64,000 bases of DNA, taken from the NCBI RefSeq assembly GCF_014655955.1, contig NZ_BNBO01000013.1, positions 1-64,000 on the forward strand. The letters are read 5' to 3'. Below are positions 36,903-45,196 of the stretch, in pieces. The position numbers and the translations under genes are program-made. The first letter of the stretch is position 1. Each line of letters begins with the position of its first letter. The notes beneath the pieces are model-generated. The model was not told where the DNA came from and did not search any database. It was given only the letters and a program-made list of their open reading frames with translations. Source of the DNA: Kitasatospora indigofera. GTDB taxonomy: Bacteria > Actinomycetota > Actinomycetes > Streptomycetales > Streptomycetaceae.

Positions 36903-37302
36903 CCGGGCGCGGAGCCCCCGCCGGGCGCCGGACGCGGGCTTCGCGACGGCGGAGACGGCGGTGGTGCTTCCGGCCCTCGTCCTGCTGGCGGCGATGCTGG
37001 TCTGGGGCGTGGTGGCGGCCGCCGCCCAGATCCGCTGCGTGGACGCGGCGCGGGTGGGAGCCCGGGCCGCCGCCCGCGGCGACACGGACGCCGTCGCCCT
37101 GGCCCGTTCCGCCGCCCCGCCCGGTGCGGAGGTGCGGCTGGTGGCGGAGGGGGAGTCCGTACGCGTGACCGTGGCGGCCCACTGCCCGGGCCCGGGCGGC
37201 CTCGCGGCGGTGCTCTCGGTGCGACTGGGCGCCACGGCGGTCTCGGCCCGGGAGGACATGCTGACGGGCACGTCCGGGGGTGCCTCGTCATGGCCGTCCT
37301 GA
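36892..37302 (+). CDS. TadE-like minor pilin
   Basis: GTG 36892 overlaps the DUF4244 gene. The 136-residue product has the TadE signature AGFATAETAVVLPALVLLAAMLVWGVVAAA, quoted here by its ends AGFATAETAV and VVAAAAQ: a Glu-containing hydrophobic helix after a short basic leader. A beta-rich, Gly/Ala-rich C-terminal domain follows. It overlaps the next gene by 13 bp. These overlaps indicate tight stoichiometric production of the minor pilins. Confidence 0.88.
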   Translation: MRRDRARSPRRAPDAGFATAETAVVLPALVLLAAMLVWGVVAAAAQIRCVDAARVGARAAARGDTDAVALARSAAPPGAEVRLVAEGESVRVTVAAHCPGPGGLAAVLSVRLGATAVSAREDMLTGTSGGASSWPS

Positions 37303-37922
37303 CCGCGCGCCCCCCGTCGGCCGGGATCGTCGGCCGGGCCCGCGGTGTGCGGGGCGGTGGCGGGACCCGTCCGGCGGGGGAGAGCCGGGCCCGGCGTGTA
37401 CGGGGCGTCCGCCGGGCCCTGGGCGCCGCCGGCCGGTCGGCGGACGCGGGCTCGGCGACGGTCTGGCTGCTCGCCCTCGCCATGCTCGGGTGTGCGGTGT
37501 TCGCCGGGATGCTCGCACTGGGATCGGTGGTCGTCGGCCGTCACCGGGCCGAGTCCGCGGCAGACCTGGCGGCCCTCGCGGCGGCCGACCGGCTGCTGCT
37601 CGACCCGGACGGCGGCTGCGGGCGGGCGCGGGGCATCGCCGCCGCGCATCAGGCCGCGCTGGTCTCCTGCACGGCCGACCTGTCCGCCGACGAGGTCGAG
37701 GTGGTCGTGGAAGTGCCGGTACGAGGGCTGCCGTTGCCGCTCGGCCCGGCCAGGGCCCGGGCGCGGGCCGGCCCGTTGTGGGCGCCGGCCGGCACCGCTG
37801 ACGGCGCCGGCACCGCTGACGGCCTCGGCGCCCACGACGGCTCCGACCGGGCTCCGGACGACGACGGGCCCGATGCCCCGACCGGACGCGGCCCCGGGGC
37901 CGCCGTCACGACCGGAGGCCCC
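37290..37922 (+). CDS. TadE-like protein of the helicase/secretion neighbourhood; no stop codon in frame before the helicase
   Basis: ATG 37290 starts a TadE/Rv3654c-like product: basic leader, then ADAGSATVWLLALAMLGCAV (residues about 51-70), RHRAESAADLAALAAADRLL and a closing PARARARAGP near residue 165, where homologues end. The frame does not stop there: it stays open past the end given here, to a stop at 40371-40373, antisense to the entire helicase (1027 codons). A TGA at 37799-37801 lies in another frame, inside an 18-bp tandem duplication (37788-37805, 37806-37823). A one-base shift would give a normal-length protein of about 165-170 residues. The end coordinate is nominal, one base before the helicase. 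Confidence 0.7.
37788..37823. repeat. 18-bp perfect tandem duplication at the TadE-like gene 3' end
   Basis: Two identical 18-bp units lie at 37788-37805 and 37806-37823, encoding GTADGA/GTADGL in the open frame and TGA in another frame. Confidence 0.9.
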
Positions 37923-40349
37923 TCAGGGCCCCTCGCCAGGCCCGGCCGGACCGCCCCCGTCGTCCGGGCCGCCCTGTTCGACCGGCGCGGCTCCGGCGGC
38001 CGGCTCGTCCTGGGGCGCCGGGGCGCCGGCCAGCAGGACGTCCAGCAGCCGGACGGCCGCCGCCTTGTCCAGCGGGTCGTTGCCGTTGCCGCACTTCGGG
38101 GACTGCACACAGGACGGGCAGCCCCGCTCGCACTCGCAGGCGGCGATGGCGTCCCGGGTCGCCGTCAGCCACTGGACGGCCCGCCGGAAGCCGCGCTCGG
38201 CGAATCCCGCCCCGCCGGAGTGGCCGTCGTAGACGAACACGGTGGGCAGGCCGGTGTCGGGGTGCAGCGGCACGGACACCCCGCCGATGTCCCACCGGTC
38301 GCAGGTGGCGAACAGCGGCAGCAGCCCGATCGAGGCGTGCTCGGCGGCGTGCGCGGCCCCCGGGAGCTGGTCGAAGGGGATGGTCGCGTCCAGGAGCTGG
38401 TCCTCGGTGACGGACCACCAGACCGCCCGGGTGCGCAGCGTCCTGGGCGGCAGGTCGAGCTTGCTCTCGCCGAGGATCTCGCCGGTGGAGATCCGCTTCC
38501 GCAGATAGCCCACCACCTGGTTGACCACCTCCACCGACCCGAAGCTGAGCCGGGCCTCGCCCCAGTCGACCGTGGTGTCGGTCGAGAGCACCGAGATGGA
38601 GGTGACGTCCCGGGCGGCGGTCGTGTAGGGCGGGTCGGCCCGCTCGACCAGGGCGACCGAGCTGTCCAGGTCGAAGTCCCGTACCAGGTAGGTCCGCCCC
38701 TGGTGCAGGTGGACGGCGCCGGTGTGGACGCTGGTGTGCGCGGCGGAGGCGTCCACCGTGCCGAGCAGCCGGCCGGTCTCGGCCTCGACGATCTGTACCG
38801 GACTGCCCCCGCTCCCGCGCAGGTCGACGGCGTCGGCGGCCCGCTCGCGCCTGGTCCAGTACCAGGTGCCGTCGCCCCGGCGGCGCAGCAGCCCGCGCTT
38901 TTCGAGTATCGGCAGCAGTGCCTCGGTGGACGGCCCGAACAGCTCCAGGTCGCTGTCGGTGAGCGGGAGTTCGGCGGCGGCCGCGCACAGGTGCGGCGCC
39001 AGCACGTGCGGGTTGTCGGGGTCGAGCACGGTGGCCTCGACGGGCGTGTCGAAGAGCGCCTCGGGGTGGTGCACCAGATAGGTGTCCAGCGGGTCGTCGC
39101 GGGCGATCAGCACCGCCAGGGCGCCCTGGGCCTCCCGTCCGGCCCGCCCGGCCTGCTGCCAGAGGGAGGCCCGGGTGCCGGGGTAGCCGGCCATCAGGAC
39201 GGCGTCGAGGCCCGAGACGTCGACGCCGAGTTCGAGGGCGGAGGTCGAGGCCAGGCCGAGCAGCCGTCCGGAGTGCAGGTCGCGCTCCAGCGCCCGCCGC
39301 TCCTCGGCGAGGTAGCCGCCGCGGTAGGCGGCGACCCGGTCGGCCAGCGGCCTGCCGAGCTGGTCCTGGGCCTGCAGCGCGACCAGTTCCGCGGCCCGCC
39401 GCGAGCGGACGAAGACGACCGTCCGGGTCTCGGACTCGACCAGGTCGGTGAGCAGGTACGAGGCCTCGGCGGTGGCGGTCCGCCGGACGGGGGCGCCGTG
39501 CTCGCCGACGTTCTCGGTGAGCGGCGGCTCCCAGAGGCCGAAGACCAGCGGCCCGCGCGGGGAGCAGTCCTCGGTGACGGCGACGGCGGGCAGACCGGTC
39601 AGCCGGTGGGCCGTGGCGGCGGGGTCGGCGGTGGTGGCGGAGGCGAGCAGGAAGGTCGGCGAGGAGCCGTAGCGGGCACAGAGCCGGCGCAGCCTGCGCA
39701 GGACCTGGGCGACGTGCGATCCGAAGACGCCCCGGTAGGTGTGGCACTCGTCGACCACCACGTACCGCAGGGTCTTGAGGAAGGACGCCCAGCGGGGGTG
39801 GGCGGGCAGGATGCCCCGGTGCAGCATGTCCGGGTTGGTCAGCACGTACGAGGCGTACTGGCGGACCCACTCGCGTTCCTCGGGCGGTGTGTCGCCGTCG
39901 TAGAGGGCGGCCCGCACCCTGGCCGGGGCCAGTTCGGCGGCGCGGCGGCGCTGGTCGGCGGCCAGGGCCTTGGTGGGGGCGAGGTAGAGGGCGGTCGCTC
40001 CCCGCCCGTTCCGGGCCTCCGTGCCGTCCAGCAGGTCGCTGAGGACCGGCGCCAGGTAGCCGAGCGACTTGCCCGAGGCGGTGCCTGTGGCCAGGACCAC
40101 AGTTTGGCCGGATTTGGCCAGTTTCATGGCCTCCGCCTGATGGGCCCACGGCTGCTCGACGCCCAGGGCCAGCGCGGCCGCCACGATCTCCGGCCGGACG
40201 GTGTCCGGCCAGGGCGCGTGGCGGGCCTCGCGGGCGGGCAGATGCTCCGTATGGGTGAGCCGGTCCGCACGTCCCCGGACGGCGGAGAGGGAGGCGAGCA
40301 GCGCCTCGGGCGGGCGGTGACGGGGCAGCATGGGGACCCAGTGTGTCAC
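37923..40349 (-). CDS. DECH-box helicase with C-terminal cysteine cluster (MrfA/YprA type)
   Basis: This 808-residue superfamily 2 helicase has Walker A ATGTASGKSLGYL, DECH box VVVDECHTYRG, motif III SATT, and C-terminal helicase motifs including AGRAGREAQGALAV. Its last 100 residues hold a DUF1998-type Cys cluster, CECERGCPSCVQSPKC, that probably binds a metal, as in MrfA. Such helicases act in DNA damage repair. It is convergent with the Tad operon and is the helicase that gives this 'helicase/secretion neighbourhood' its name. The absence of TTA, CTA and TCA codons explains why the antisense codon-aligned frame is entirely open. Confidence 0.93.
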   Translation of the reverse strand: MTHWVPMLPRHRPPEALLASLSAVRGRADRLTHTEHLPAREARHAPWPDTVRPEIVAAALALGVEQPWAHQAEAMKLAKSGQTVVLATGTASGKSLGYLAPVLSDLLDGTEARNGRGATALYLAPTKALAADQRRRAAELAPARVRAALYDGDTPPEEREWVRQYASYVLTNPDMLHRGILPAHPRWASFLKTLRYVVVDECHTYRGVFGSHVAQVLRRLRRLCARYGSSPTFLLASATTADPAATAHRLTGLPAVAVTEDCSPRGPLVFGLWEPPLTENVGEHGAPVRRTATAEASYLLTDLVESETRTVVFVRSRRAAELVALQAQDQLGRPLADRVAAYRGGYLAEERRALERDLHSGRLLGLASTSALELGVDVSGLDAVLMAGYPGTRASLWQQAGRAGREAQGALAVLIARDDPLDTYLVHHPEALFDTPVEATVLDPDNPHVLAPHLCAAAAELPLTDSDLELFGPSTEALLPILEKRGLLRRRGDGTWYWTRRERAADAVDLRGSGGSPVQIVEAETGRLLGTVDASAAHTSVHTGAVHLHQGRTYLVRDFDLDSSVALVERADPPYTTAARDVTSISVLSTDTTVDWGEARLSFGSVEVVNQVVGYLRKRISTGEILGESKLDLPPRTLRTRAVWWSVTEDQLLDATIPFDQLPGAAHAAEHASIGLLPLFATCDRWDIGGVSVPLHPDTGLPTVFVYDGHSGGAGFAERGFRRAVQWLTATRDAIAACECERGCPSCVQSPKCGNGNDPLDKAAAVRLLDVLLAGAPAPQDEPAAGAAPVEQGGPDDGGGPAGPGEGP

Positions 40350-40552
40350 CGGCGTGACGGAGAATCGTCGTAAGGCATCGTGCGGTCATGGTCACAGGTG
40401 GTTGAATGAGGCCGTGACGGCCACATGGCCGAGGGTCGCAACGCCGAGGCTCGCCGCGCGCACGTTGGGCGCGCCCAGGCTCGCGACCACGCGGTGGCGG
40501 CCGCCAGGCCGAGGATCGCAATGACGTAGCAAGGCAAGGTGCTGGAGGTTCC
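40350..40552. promoter_or_regulatory. bldG upstream region
   Basis: This 203-bp gap is divergent between the helicase and bldG. It contains near-repeats of a CGAGGCTCGC/CCAGGCTCGC/CGAGGATCGC element (about 40443-40515). No clear -35/-10 pair is recognised. GGAGG precedes bldG. Confidence 0.4.
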
Positions 40553-40894
40553 GTGGACCTGTCCCTGTCGACCCGTACAGTCGGCGATCGCACGGTCGTC
40601 GAGGTTGGCGGCGAGATCGATGTGTACACCGCCCCGAAGCTGCGTGAGCAGTTGGTCGAGCTCGTCAACGACGGCAACTACCACTTGGTCGTCGACATGG
40701 AGGGCGTGGACTTCCTCGACTCGACCGGTCTCGGCGTCCTGGTGGGCGGTCTCAAGCGAGTGTGTGCCCACGAGGGTTCGCTGCGCCTGGTCTGCAACCA
40801 GGAGCGCATTCTGAAGATCTTCCGGATCACCGGTCTCACCAAGGTGTTCCCGATCCACACCTCGGTGGACGACGCGGTCGCCGCGACCGACTGA
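40553..40894 (+). CDS. bldG: Anti-sigma-factor antagonist BldG
   Basis: This 113-residue STAS-domain protein has the phosphorylation site [15 protein letters not shown], with Ser57 at the position reported for S. coelicolor BldG. BldG is needed for aerial growth and antibiotic production and controls stress sigma factors (e.g. SigH) through anti-sigma partners such as the neighbouring kinase-like protein. GTG 40553 has GGAGG just upstream. The sequence is extremely close to what I remember of BldG. Confidence 0.96.
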   Translation: MDLSLSTRTVGDRTVVEVGGEIDVYTAPKLREQLVELVNDGNYHLVVDMEGVDFLDSTGLGVLVGGLKRVCAHEGSLRLVCNQERILKIFRITGLTKVFPIHTSVDDAVAATD

Positions 40895-41015
40895 TCTCAC
40901 CTTTTTGGGGCGGGTCGGGCCCGAAGGGCCTGCCCGCCCCGGCAAAGGGCTGGTTCCGTCCGGCCCTGGGGGCTGGTGGCCCAGCCCGTGGTCGGAGCAC
41001 CCCGGAGGGGGAGAC

Positions 41016-41432
41016 ATGGCAACGGTCGAACTTCGATTCAGTGCGCTTCCCGAGCATGTGCGCACAGCCCGGCTGGTGGCCGCGGCGGTGGCCAGACGCG
41101 CGGGGGTCGACGAGTCGGTGCTCGACGAGGTGCGTCTCGCGGTCGGCGAGGCGTGCTCCCGCGCGGTGGGTCTGCACCAGCGGGGCGGGGTGACGAGCGG
41201 CGCCGTCCGGGTGTCCCTCACCGACCAGGAGAAGCGTTTCCTCATCGAGGTCGAGGACGAGGCCGGCCCCGCGTTCGTCCCGGACCCTGGCGTCGACGAG
41301 GACGCCGACGAGGACACCCTGGGTCTCGCTGTCATCACCGGCCTGGTCGAGGACCTCGAAGTCACCCACGGTGCTCGTGGTGGTGTGATCCGGATGAGCT
41401 GGCCGGTGTCGGTCGACGCCCTGGCGCACTGA
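41016..41432 (+). CDS. RsbW-like anti-sigma factor / serine kinase partner of BldG
   Basis: This 138-residue GHKL-type ATPase has LDEVRLAVGEACSRAVGLH (N-box, with Glu and the usual Asn replaced by Ser/Arg context) and a G1-type [24 protein letters not shown] precedes ATG 41016. In S. coelicolor the gene after bldG is co-transcribed with it and encodes its anti-sigma partner. The usual N-box Asn is not obvious, so kinase activity may be weak, as reported for some such partners. Predicted: binds a sigma factor or BldG in the cytoplasm. Confidence 0.88.
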   Translation: MATVELRFSALPEHVRTARLVAAAVARRAGVDESVLDEVRLAVGEACSRAVGLHQRGGVTSGAVRVSLTDQEKRFLIEVEDEAGPAFVPDPGVDEDADEDTLGLAVITGLVEDLEVTHGARGGVIRMSWPVSVDALAH

Positions 41433-41848
41433 GCCGCGCGGGCCCGTCCCGTGCGCCTGACCGCTCCGGCCGAACCGACGTGTCCGGTGCCGCCGACCCT
41501 TGTCGGCTGATCCCGTCCGCCGGGTCCCGCTTCGCCGTGCCCGCCCGGCGACCGCTCCCGGCCGCCGCCGGCCGGCGTCCCTGCCAACTCCGGTGCGCCG
41601 CCCGTCTCCGGTGGGCGGTGTCGGAGCAGGGCCTCCTCGGCTCGTTCCTCCCCACGGCGCCCGATGCGCCTCGGCCGTGGCCTGCCGGGCCGGTGCCGTC
41701 GACGTGCCCGGGGGACAGGCCGCGCGGGCTGCGCGCGGCCTCCGTCAGGCGGCCGGACCCTGCCCGAGGTTGACAGATTGTTGAATTGAGCGGTTCTCTG
41801 CATTCTGGCGCGACCGGATCGGATCTGTCGGAGATGAGGGAACACCCC
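41433..41848. other. 416-bp gap with a TTGACA element
   Basis: TTGACA lies at 41770-41775 in a small AT-rich island (41768-41810). A convincing -10 at normal spacing is not seen. No gene is supported in this stretch. Confidence 0.4.
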
Positions 41849-42217
41849 ATGCGGATGCGAATCCTGTGGCCTGCGGGTCAGGCGACGGCCACCTTGCAGC
41901 CGACGCCCACCGCCAAGGCGCTCTGGGAGGCGCTGCCCCTCAGCTCCTCCGCGAACACCTGGGGCGACGAGGTCTACTTCGGGACGCCGGTCACCGTGCC
42001 CCTGGAGGACGACGCCCAGCAGGTGGTCGAGCCCGGCACCGTGGCGTTCTGGACGGACGGCGACAGCTTGGCGCTGCCCTTCGGGCCGACCCCGATCTCG
42101 CGCGGCGGCGAGTGCCGGCTGGCGGGCCCGTGCAACGTGCTGGGCGTCCTGGACGGGGATGCGAACGTGCTGCGTACGGTGCGACCGGGTGACTCGATCC
42201 GGGTGGAGCGGGCCTAG
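41849..42217 (+). CDS. Cyclophilin-like-fold protein (DUF369/TM1367 type)
   Basis: This 122-residue protein has the compact barrel features GDEVYFGTPV, GTVAFWTDGDSLALPFGPTPIS and RLAGPCNVLGVL. These are hallmarks of the cyclophilin-like DUF369 family, whose members lack the peptidyl-prolyl isomerase residues. Function unknown. ATG 41849 is chosen; 41834 and 41855 are in-frame alternatives. It stands alone after the bldG operon. Confidence 0.85.
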   Translation: MRMRILWPAGQATATLQPTPTAKALWEALPLSSSANTWGDEVYFGTPVTVPLEDDAQQVVEPGTVAFWTDGDSLALPFGPTPISRGGECRLAGPCNVLGVLDGDANVLRTVRPGDSIRVERA

Positions 42218-42346
42218 CCGCGTCCGGCGGTCCGAGCGCCCCGGGGCCCCGGGGCGCAGGCCCTGGTGGGGCCGCTGTCGGGACGGCCGTACCGGGCGGG
42301 CGTGTAGGTTCGCTGTTCGACGACCGCATCCGAAAGGGCTTCTCCG

Positions 42347-43084
42347 GTGAACAAGCGACTGCTGGCCGTACCCGCGCTGGGCGCGTTGCTCGCGTTCGGC
42401 GCTGTCGGGTGCGGCGGTGATGACAGCGCTCAGCTGAACGCGTGGGCGACGAGTGTCTGCGACTCGGCGAAGGAGCCGATCGCCCAGGCGCAGGCCGCGC
42501 TCGCGGACACCGGGCAGGTCAAGGAGGGCGAGGGCCCGGCCGATCTGCAGAAGCGGCTCTCGGACGACGTCGCGCGGCTGGCCAGGACCAACCAGCAGAT
42601 CGCCGAGGCCATCGACAAGGCCGGCGCCCCGAAGGTCGACAAGGGCGGCAACCTGCAGAAGGACGCGGTCGACGAGCTGAACAAGGCCGCCCAGGGCTAC
42701 CTGGAGGTCCAGAAGAAGCTGGACGGGCTGCCCAACACCGACCAGGCGAAGTTCGCGGACGCGCTGCGCAGTGTCGGCGACCAGGTCCAGCAGTTGGCGA
42801 CGCTGTCCACCCAGGCGCAGAGCAAGCTGCAGAGCGGTGACCTGGGTGCGGCGATGGCCAAGCAGCCGGGCTGCAAGCCGGGCGCACCGGCCGCCGCGCC
42901 TTCGGGCGCCCCCGCGGGCGCGTCCGCCGGCGCGAGCGCACCGGCGACGCCGGGTGCGGCGGGGTCGCCCGCCGCCTCGGGTGACCCCGCCGCCTCGCCG
43001 TCCGCGCCCGCCGCCGACACGACCGGCTCCGCCGCACCCGCCGCCTCCCCGACGGCCGGCTCCCCGGCGGCCTCGCCGAGCTGA
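42347..43084 (+). CDS. Secreted lipoprotein with coiled-coil domain
   Basis: GTG 42347 gives 245 residues: a Sec/lipoprotein signal peptide (KRLLAVPALGALLAFGAVGC; lipobox AVGC with Cys22), a helical domain of about 150 residues rich in Gln/Asp/Lys/Ala (LNKAAQGYLEVQKKLDGL), and a Pro/Ala/Ser/Gly-rich C-terminal tail of about 60 residues typical of a flexible cell-wall spacer. The function is unknown; it is a conserved streptomycete small secreted protein. A perfect terminator follows. Confidence 0.82.
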   Translation: MNKRLLAVPALGALLAFGAVGCGGDDSAQLNAWATSVCDSAKEPIAQAQAALADTGQVKEGEGPADLQKRLSDDVARLARTNQQIAEAIDKAGAPKVDKGGNLQKDAVDELNKAAQGYLEVQKKLDGLPNTDQAKFADALRSVGDQVQQLATLSTQAQSKLQSGDLGAAMAKQPGCKPGAPAAAPSGAPAGASAGASAPATPGAAGSPAASGDPAASPSAPAADTTGSAAPAASPTAGSPAASPS

Positions 43085-43107
43085 CCCGAACGAACCCGAT
43101 CCGCGTA

Positions 43108-43137
43108 CGGCCGGGCCCCTTTCCCCGGGCCCGGCCG
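43108..43137. terminator. Terminator hairpin after the lipoprotein gene
   Basis: Arms of 11 bp (43108-43118 and 43127-43137) close an 8-nt loop, 24 nt after the stop codon. Confidence 0.8.
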
Positions 43138-43268
43138 CACCCCGGCGCGCTCCGCGACATCCGCCGGACCGGTGGTCAGGGACCCGGCCCCGGCGCCGGC
43201 CCCCGGTGCCGGCCACCGGCCACGCACGTGGTCGACGTGCCACGGCCTGCCCCGCCCCGGCGCCGCGA

Positions 43269-43274
43269 GACAAT
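43269..43274 (+). promoter_or_regulatory. -10 box (GACAAT) of a probable leaderless promoter for the methyltransferase gene
   Basis: GACAAT ends 6 nt before GTG 43281, and no Shine-Dalgarno sequence is present. Confidence 0.45.
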
Positions 43275-43280
43275 GGCTGG

Positions 43281-44828
43281 GTGACCAGTAGCCCCGTTCT
43301 CGACCCCACCCGCCTCGCCAAGCTCCGCGAGGCGCTGCTCGCCGCCTCGTACACCGCTGACGGCTGCCTCGACCTGCTCGGGCCCACCGGCTACGCGGCC
43401 CTGGCCCGTAGCGAGGCGGTGCCGGCGCTGCGCGCGACCCGCGGGGGCAGTCCGCTGGAGACGCTGGTGCGGCTCTTCCTGCTGCAGCAGCCCGTTCCGT
43501 ACGCGGCGGCCGCCGCCGCGCTGCCGGTGGAGGACTGCCTCACGGACGGCTGGCTGCGGCCCGACGGCGACCGGGTGCGGGCCACCGTGGACGTCCGCCC
43601 GTACGCCAACGAGGTCGCCGGCCTGCCGAGTTCGGACGCCTGGGTGGTGTCCGACCTGGGCTGCGCGGTCGGTGGTGCCGGTGGCATCGGCTCGGGGGAG
43701 ACCGCGCACGGCGTGGCCCGCAAGGAACTGGTGCTGGGAGTCGGCGGCGCGTCCACCACGCTGGCGAACATCGCCGTGCGGCGGCCGGTCCGGTCGGCGC
43801 TCGACCTCGGCGCTGGCTCGGGCGTGCAGGCGCTGCACGCGGCGCGCCACGCCCAGCGGGTGACGGCGACGGACGTCAACGCGCGTGCGCTGCGTTTCAC
43901 CGAGCTGACCCTGGCGCTGTCCGGGTTCGCCAACGCCGACACGGCCGAGGGCAGTCTCTTCCAGCCGGTCGCGGACCGGAAGTTCGACCTGATCGTCTCC
44001 AACCCGCCGTTCGTGATCTCGCCGGGCAGCCGCTTCACCTACCGCGACGGCGGGATGGCGGGCGACGAACTCTGCCGGAGCGTCGTGCGGGGCGCCGCCG
44101 CTCACCTGGAGCCCGGCGGCTACTGCCAGTTGCTGGCGAACTGGCAGCACGTCAAGGGCGAGGACTGGCACGACCGGCTGGCGGGCTGGGTGGCCGGCAC
44201 CGGGCTGGACGCCTGGGTCGTCCAGCGGGAGGTGCAGGACGTCGCCCAGTACGCCGAGTTGTGGCTGCGCGACGGCGGAGACCACCGCGGCCCGGGCGGC
44301 GACTACCAGGCCCGGTACGGCGAGTGGCTGGACGCCTTCGAGGCGGCGAAGGTCGAGGGCATCGGCTTCGGCTGGATCACCCTGCGGGCGAGCGGCGCGG
44401 ACCGTCCGACCGTGCGGGTGGAGGAGTGGCCGCACTCCATCGAGCAGCCGCTCGGTCCGCACATCGAGAGCTGGTTCGCCCGGCAGGACTTCCTGGCCTC
44501 GCACGACGACGCGGGGCTGCTGGACACCCGCTACCTGCTCTCGGACGAGGTCGTCCAGGAGCAGGTCGGCCCGCCCGGCGCGGAGGACCCGGAGCACGTG
44601 ATCCTGCGCCACAACCGCGGCATGCGCCGGGCCACCAAGGTCGACACGGTCGGGGCCGGCTTCGTCGGGGCCTGCGACGGCACGCTGTCGGCGGGCGAGA
44701 TCGTGGACGCCATCGCGCACCTGCTGGACGAGGACCGGGTGGTGCTCCGGGACCAGGTGCCGCAGTCGCTGCGGATGCTGACCGAGCAGGGCTTCATCGA
44801 GCCGGCGGGTCTGCGCCAGGAGGGCTGA
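43281..44828 (+). CDS. SAM-dependent methyltransferase (class I, NPPF motif)
   Basis: This 515-residue protein has an N-terminal helical domain of about 150 residues, the SAM-binding ALDLGAGSGVQALHAA (residues about 173-188) and the catalytic NPPF in LIVSNPPFVISPG, diagnostic of N-methyltransferases acting on glutamine, adenine or cytosine amino groups. A C-terminal region (about 340-515) resembles a winged-helix or wHTH-like extension. The substrate is not predictable. Start GTG 43281 is probably leaderless. I recall the gene as conserved in Streptomyces next to topA. Confidence 0.88.
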   Translation: MTSSPVLDPTRLAKLREALLAASYTADGCLDLLGPTGYAALARSEAVPALRATRGGSPLETLVRLFLLQQPVPYAAAAAALPVEDCLTDGWLRPDGDRVRATVDVRPYANEVAGLPSSDAWVVSDLGCAVGGAGGIGSGETAHGVARKELVLGVGGASTTLANIAVRRPVRSALDLGAGSGVQALHAARHAQRVTATDVNARALRFTELTLALSGFANADTAEGSLFQPVADRKFDLIVSNPPFVISPGSRFTYRDGGMAGDELCRSVVRGAAAHLEPGGYCQLLANWQHVKGEDWHDRLAGWVAGTGLDAWVVQREVQDVAQYAELWLRDGGDHRGPGGDYQARYGEWLDAFEAAKVEGIGFGWITLRASGADRPTVRVEEWPHSIEQPLGPHIESWFARQDFLASHDDAGLLDTRYLLSDEVVQEQVGPPGAEDPEHVILRHNRGMRRATKVDTVGAGFVGACDGTLSAGEIVDAIAHLLDEDRVVLRDQVPQSLRMLTEQGFIEPAGLRQEG

Positions 44829-45026
44829 CAGCGTGCGGGGCCGGGGGCGGGCGGCACCGCCCCCGGCCGCCCTGCGCCGCCACTGCGCTGCCCTGCCCGG
44901 ACCGGCGTGCCGTCGCGCAGCCGTGCCCGTGGCGCCGCTGTGCCCGGGTGCCGCCGCGCCTTCCGTCCTGCTCCGTCCTGCTCCGGCGCGTTCTCCGCTC
45001 CGCCGCGCCCTGCGCGCCCTCCGGCC

Positions 45027-45066
45027 GTGCTCGTCCCCCGTGCTCGTCCCTCGTGCTCGTCCCCGT
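45027..45066. repeat. Tandem GTGCTCGTCCC repeats
   Basis: Three copies of a CGTGCTCGTCCC-type unit, with smaller CCGTCCTGCT duplications at about 44967-44990. They lie in the 368-bp gap 44829-45196, which has no other feature apart from the palindrome and ribosome site at its end. Confidence 0.7.
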
Positions 45067-45129
45067 TCACATTCCCGTTCCCGCCGGTTCGGCCGCCGTA
45101 CGGCGGCCGTCGGTCGGGCGTTGTCCCTA

Positions 45130-45174
45130 CGCTGCGAATCTCTGTCCACAGGCTGTGGACAGAGATTCGCAGCG
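45130..45174. promoter_or_regulatory. Perfect 45-bp palindrome with DnaA-box-like cores
   Basis: Two 22-bp arms (45130-45151 and 45153-45174) pair perfectly around one central base. The inner part contains CTGTCCACA (45142-45150) and its inverse TGTGGACAG (45154-45162), which differ from the DnaA box only at the first base. Another near-box TTGTCCCTA lies at 45121-45129. The palindrome ends 22 nt before the start of the DUF3592 gene and is followed by GGGGGAGGGG. Confidence 0.85.
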
Positions 45175-45196
45175 GGCCGGGCGGGGGAGGGGCGCG

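Noticed and set aside
41770..41800. Full sigma-70-type promoter at TTGACA 41770
   Set aside because: The -35 is perfect but no -10-like hexamer occurs at 16-18 bp spacing; only the -35-like element is reported.
40346..43387. 1013-codon minus-strand frame over bldG and its neighbours
   Set aside because: It crosses three real plus-strand genes and carries no domain signature.
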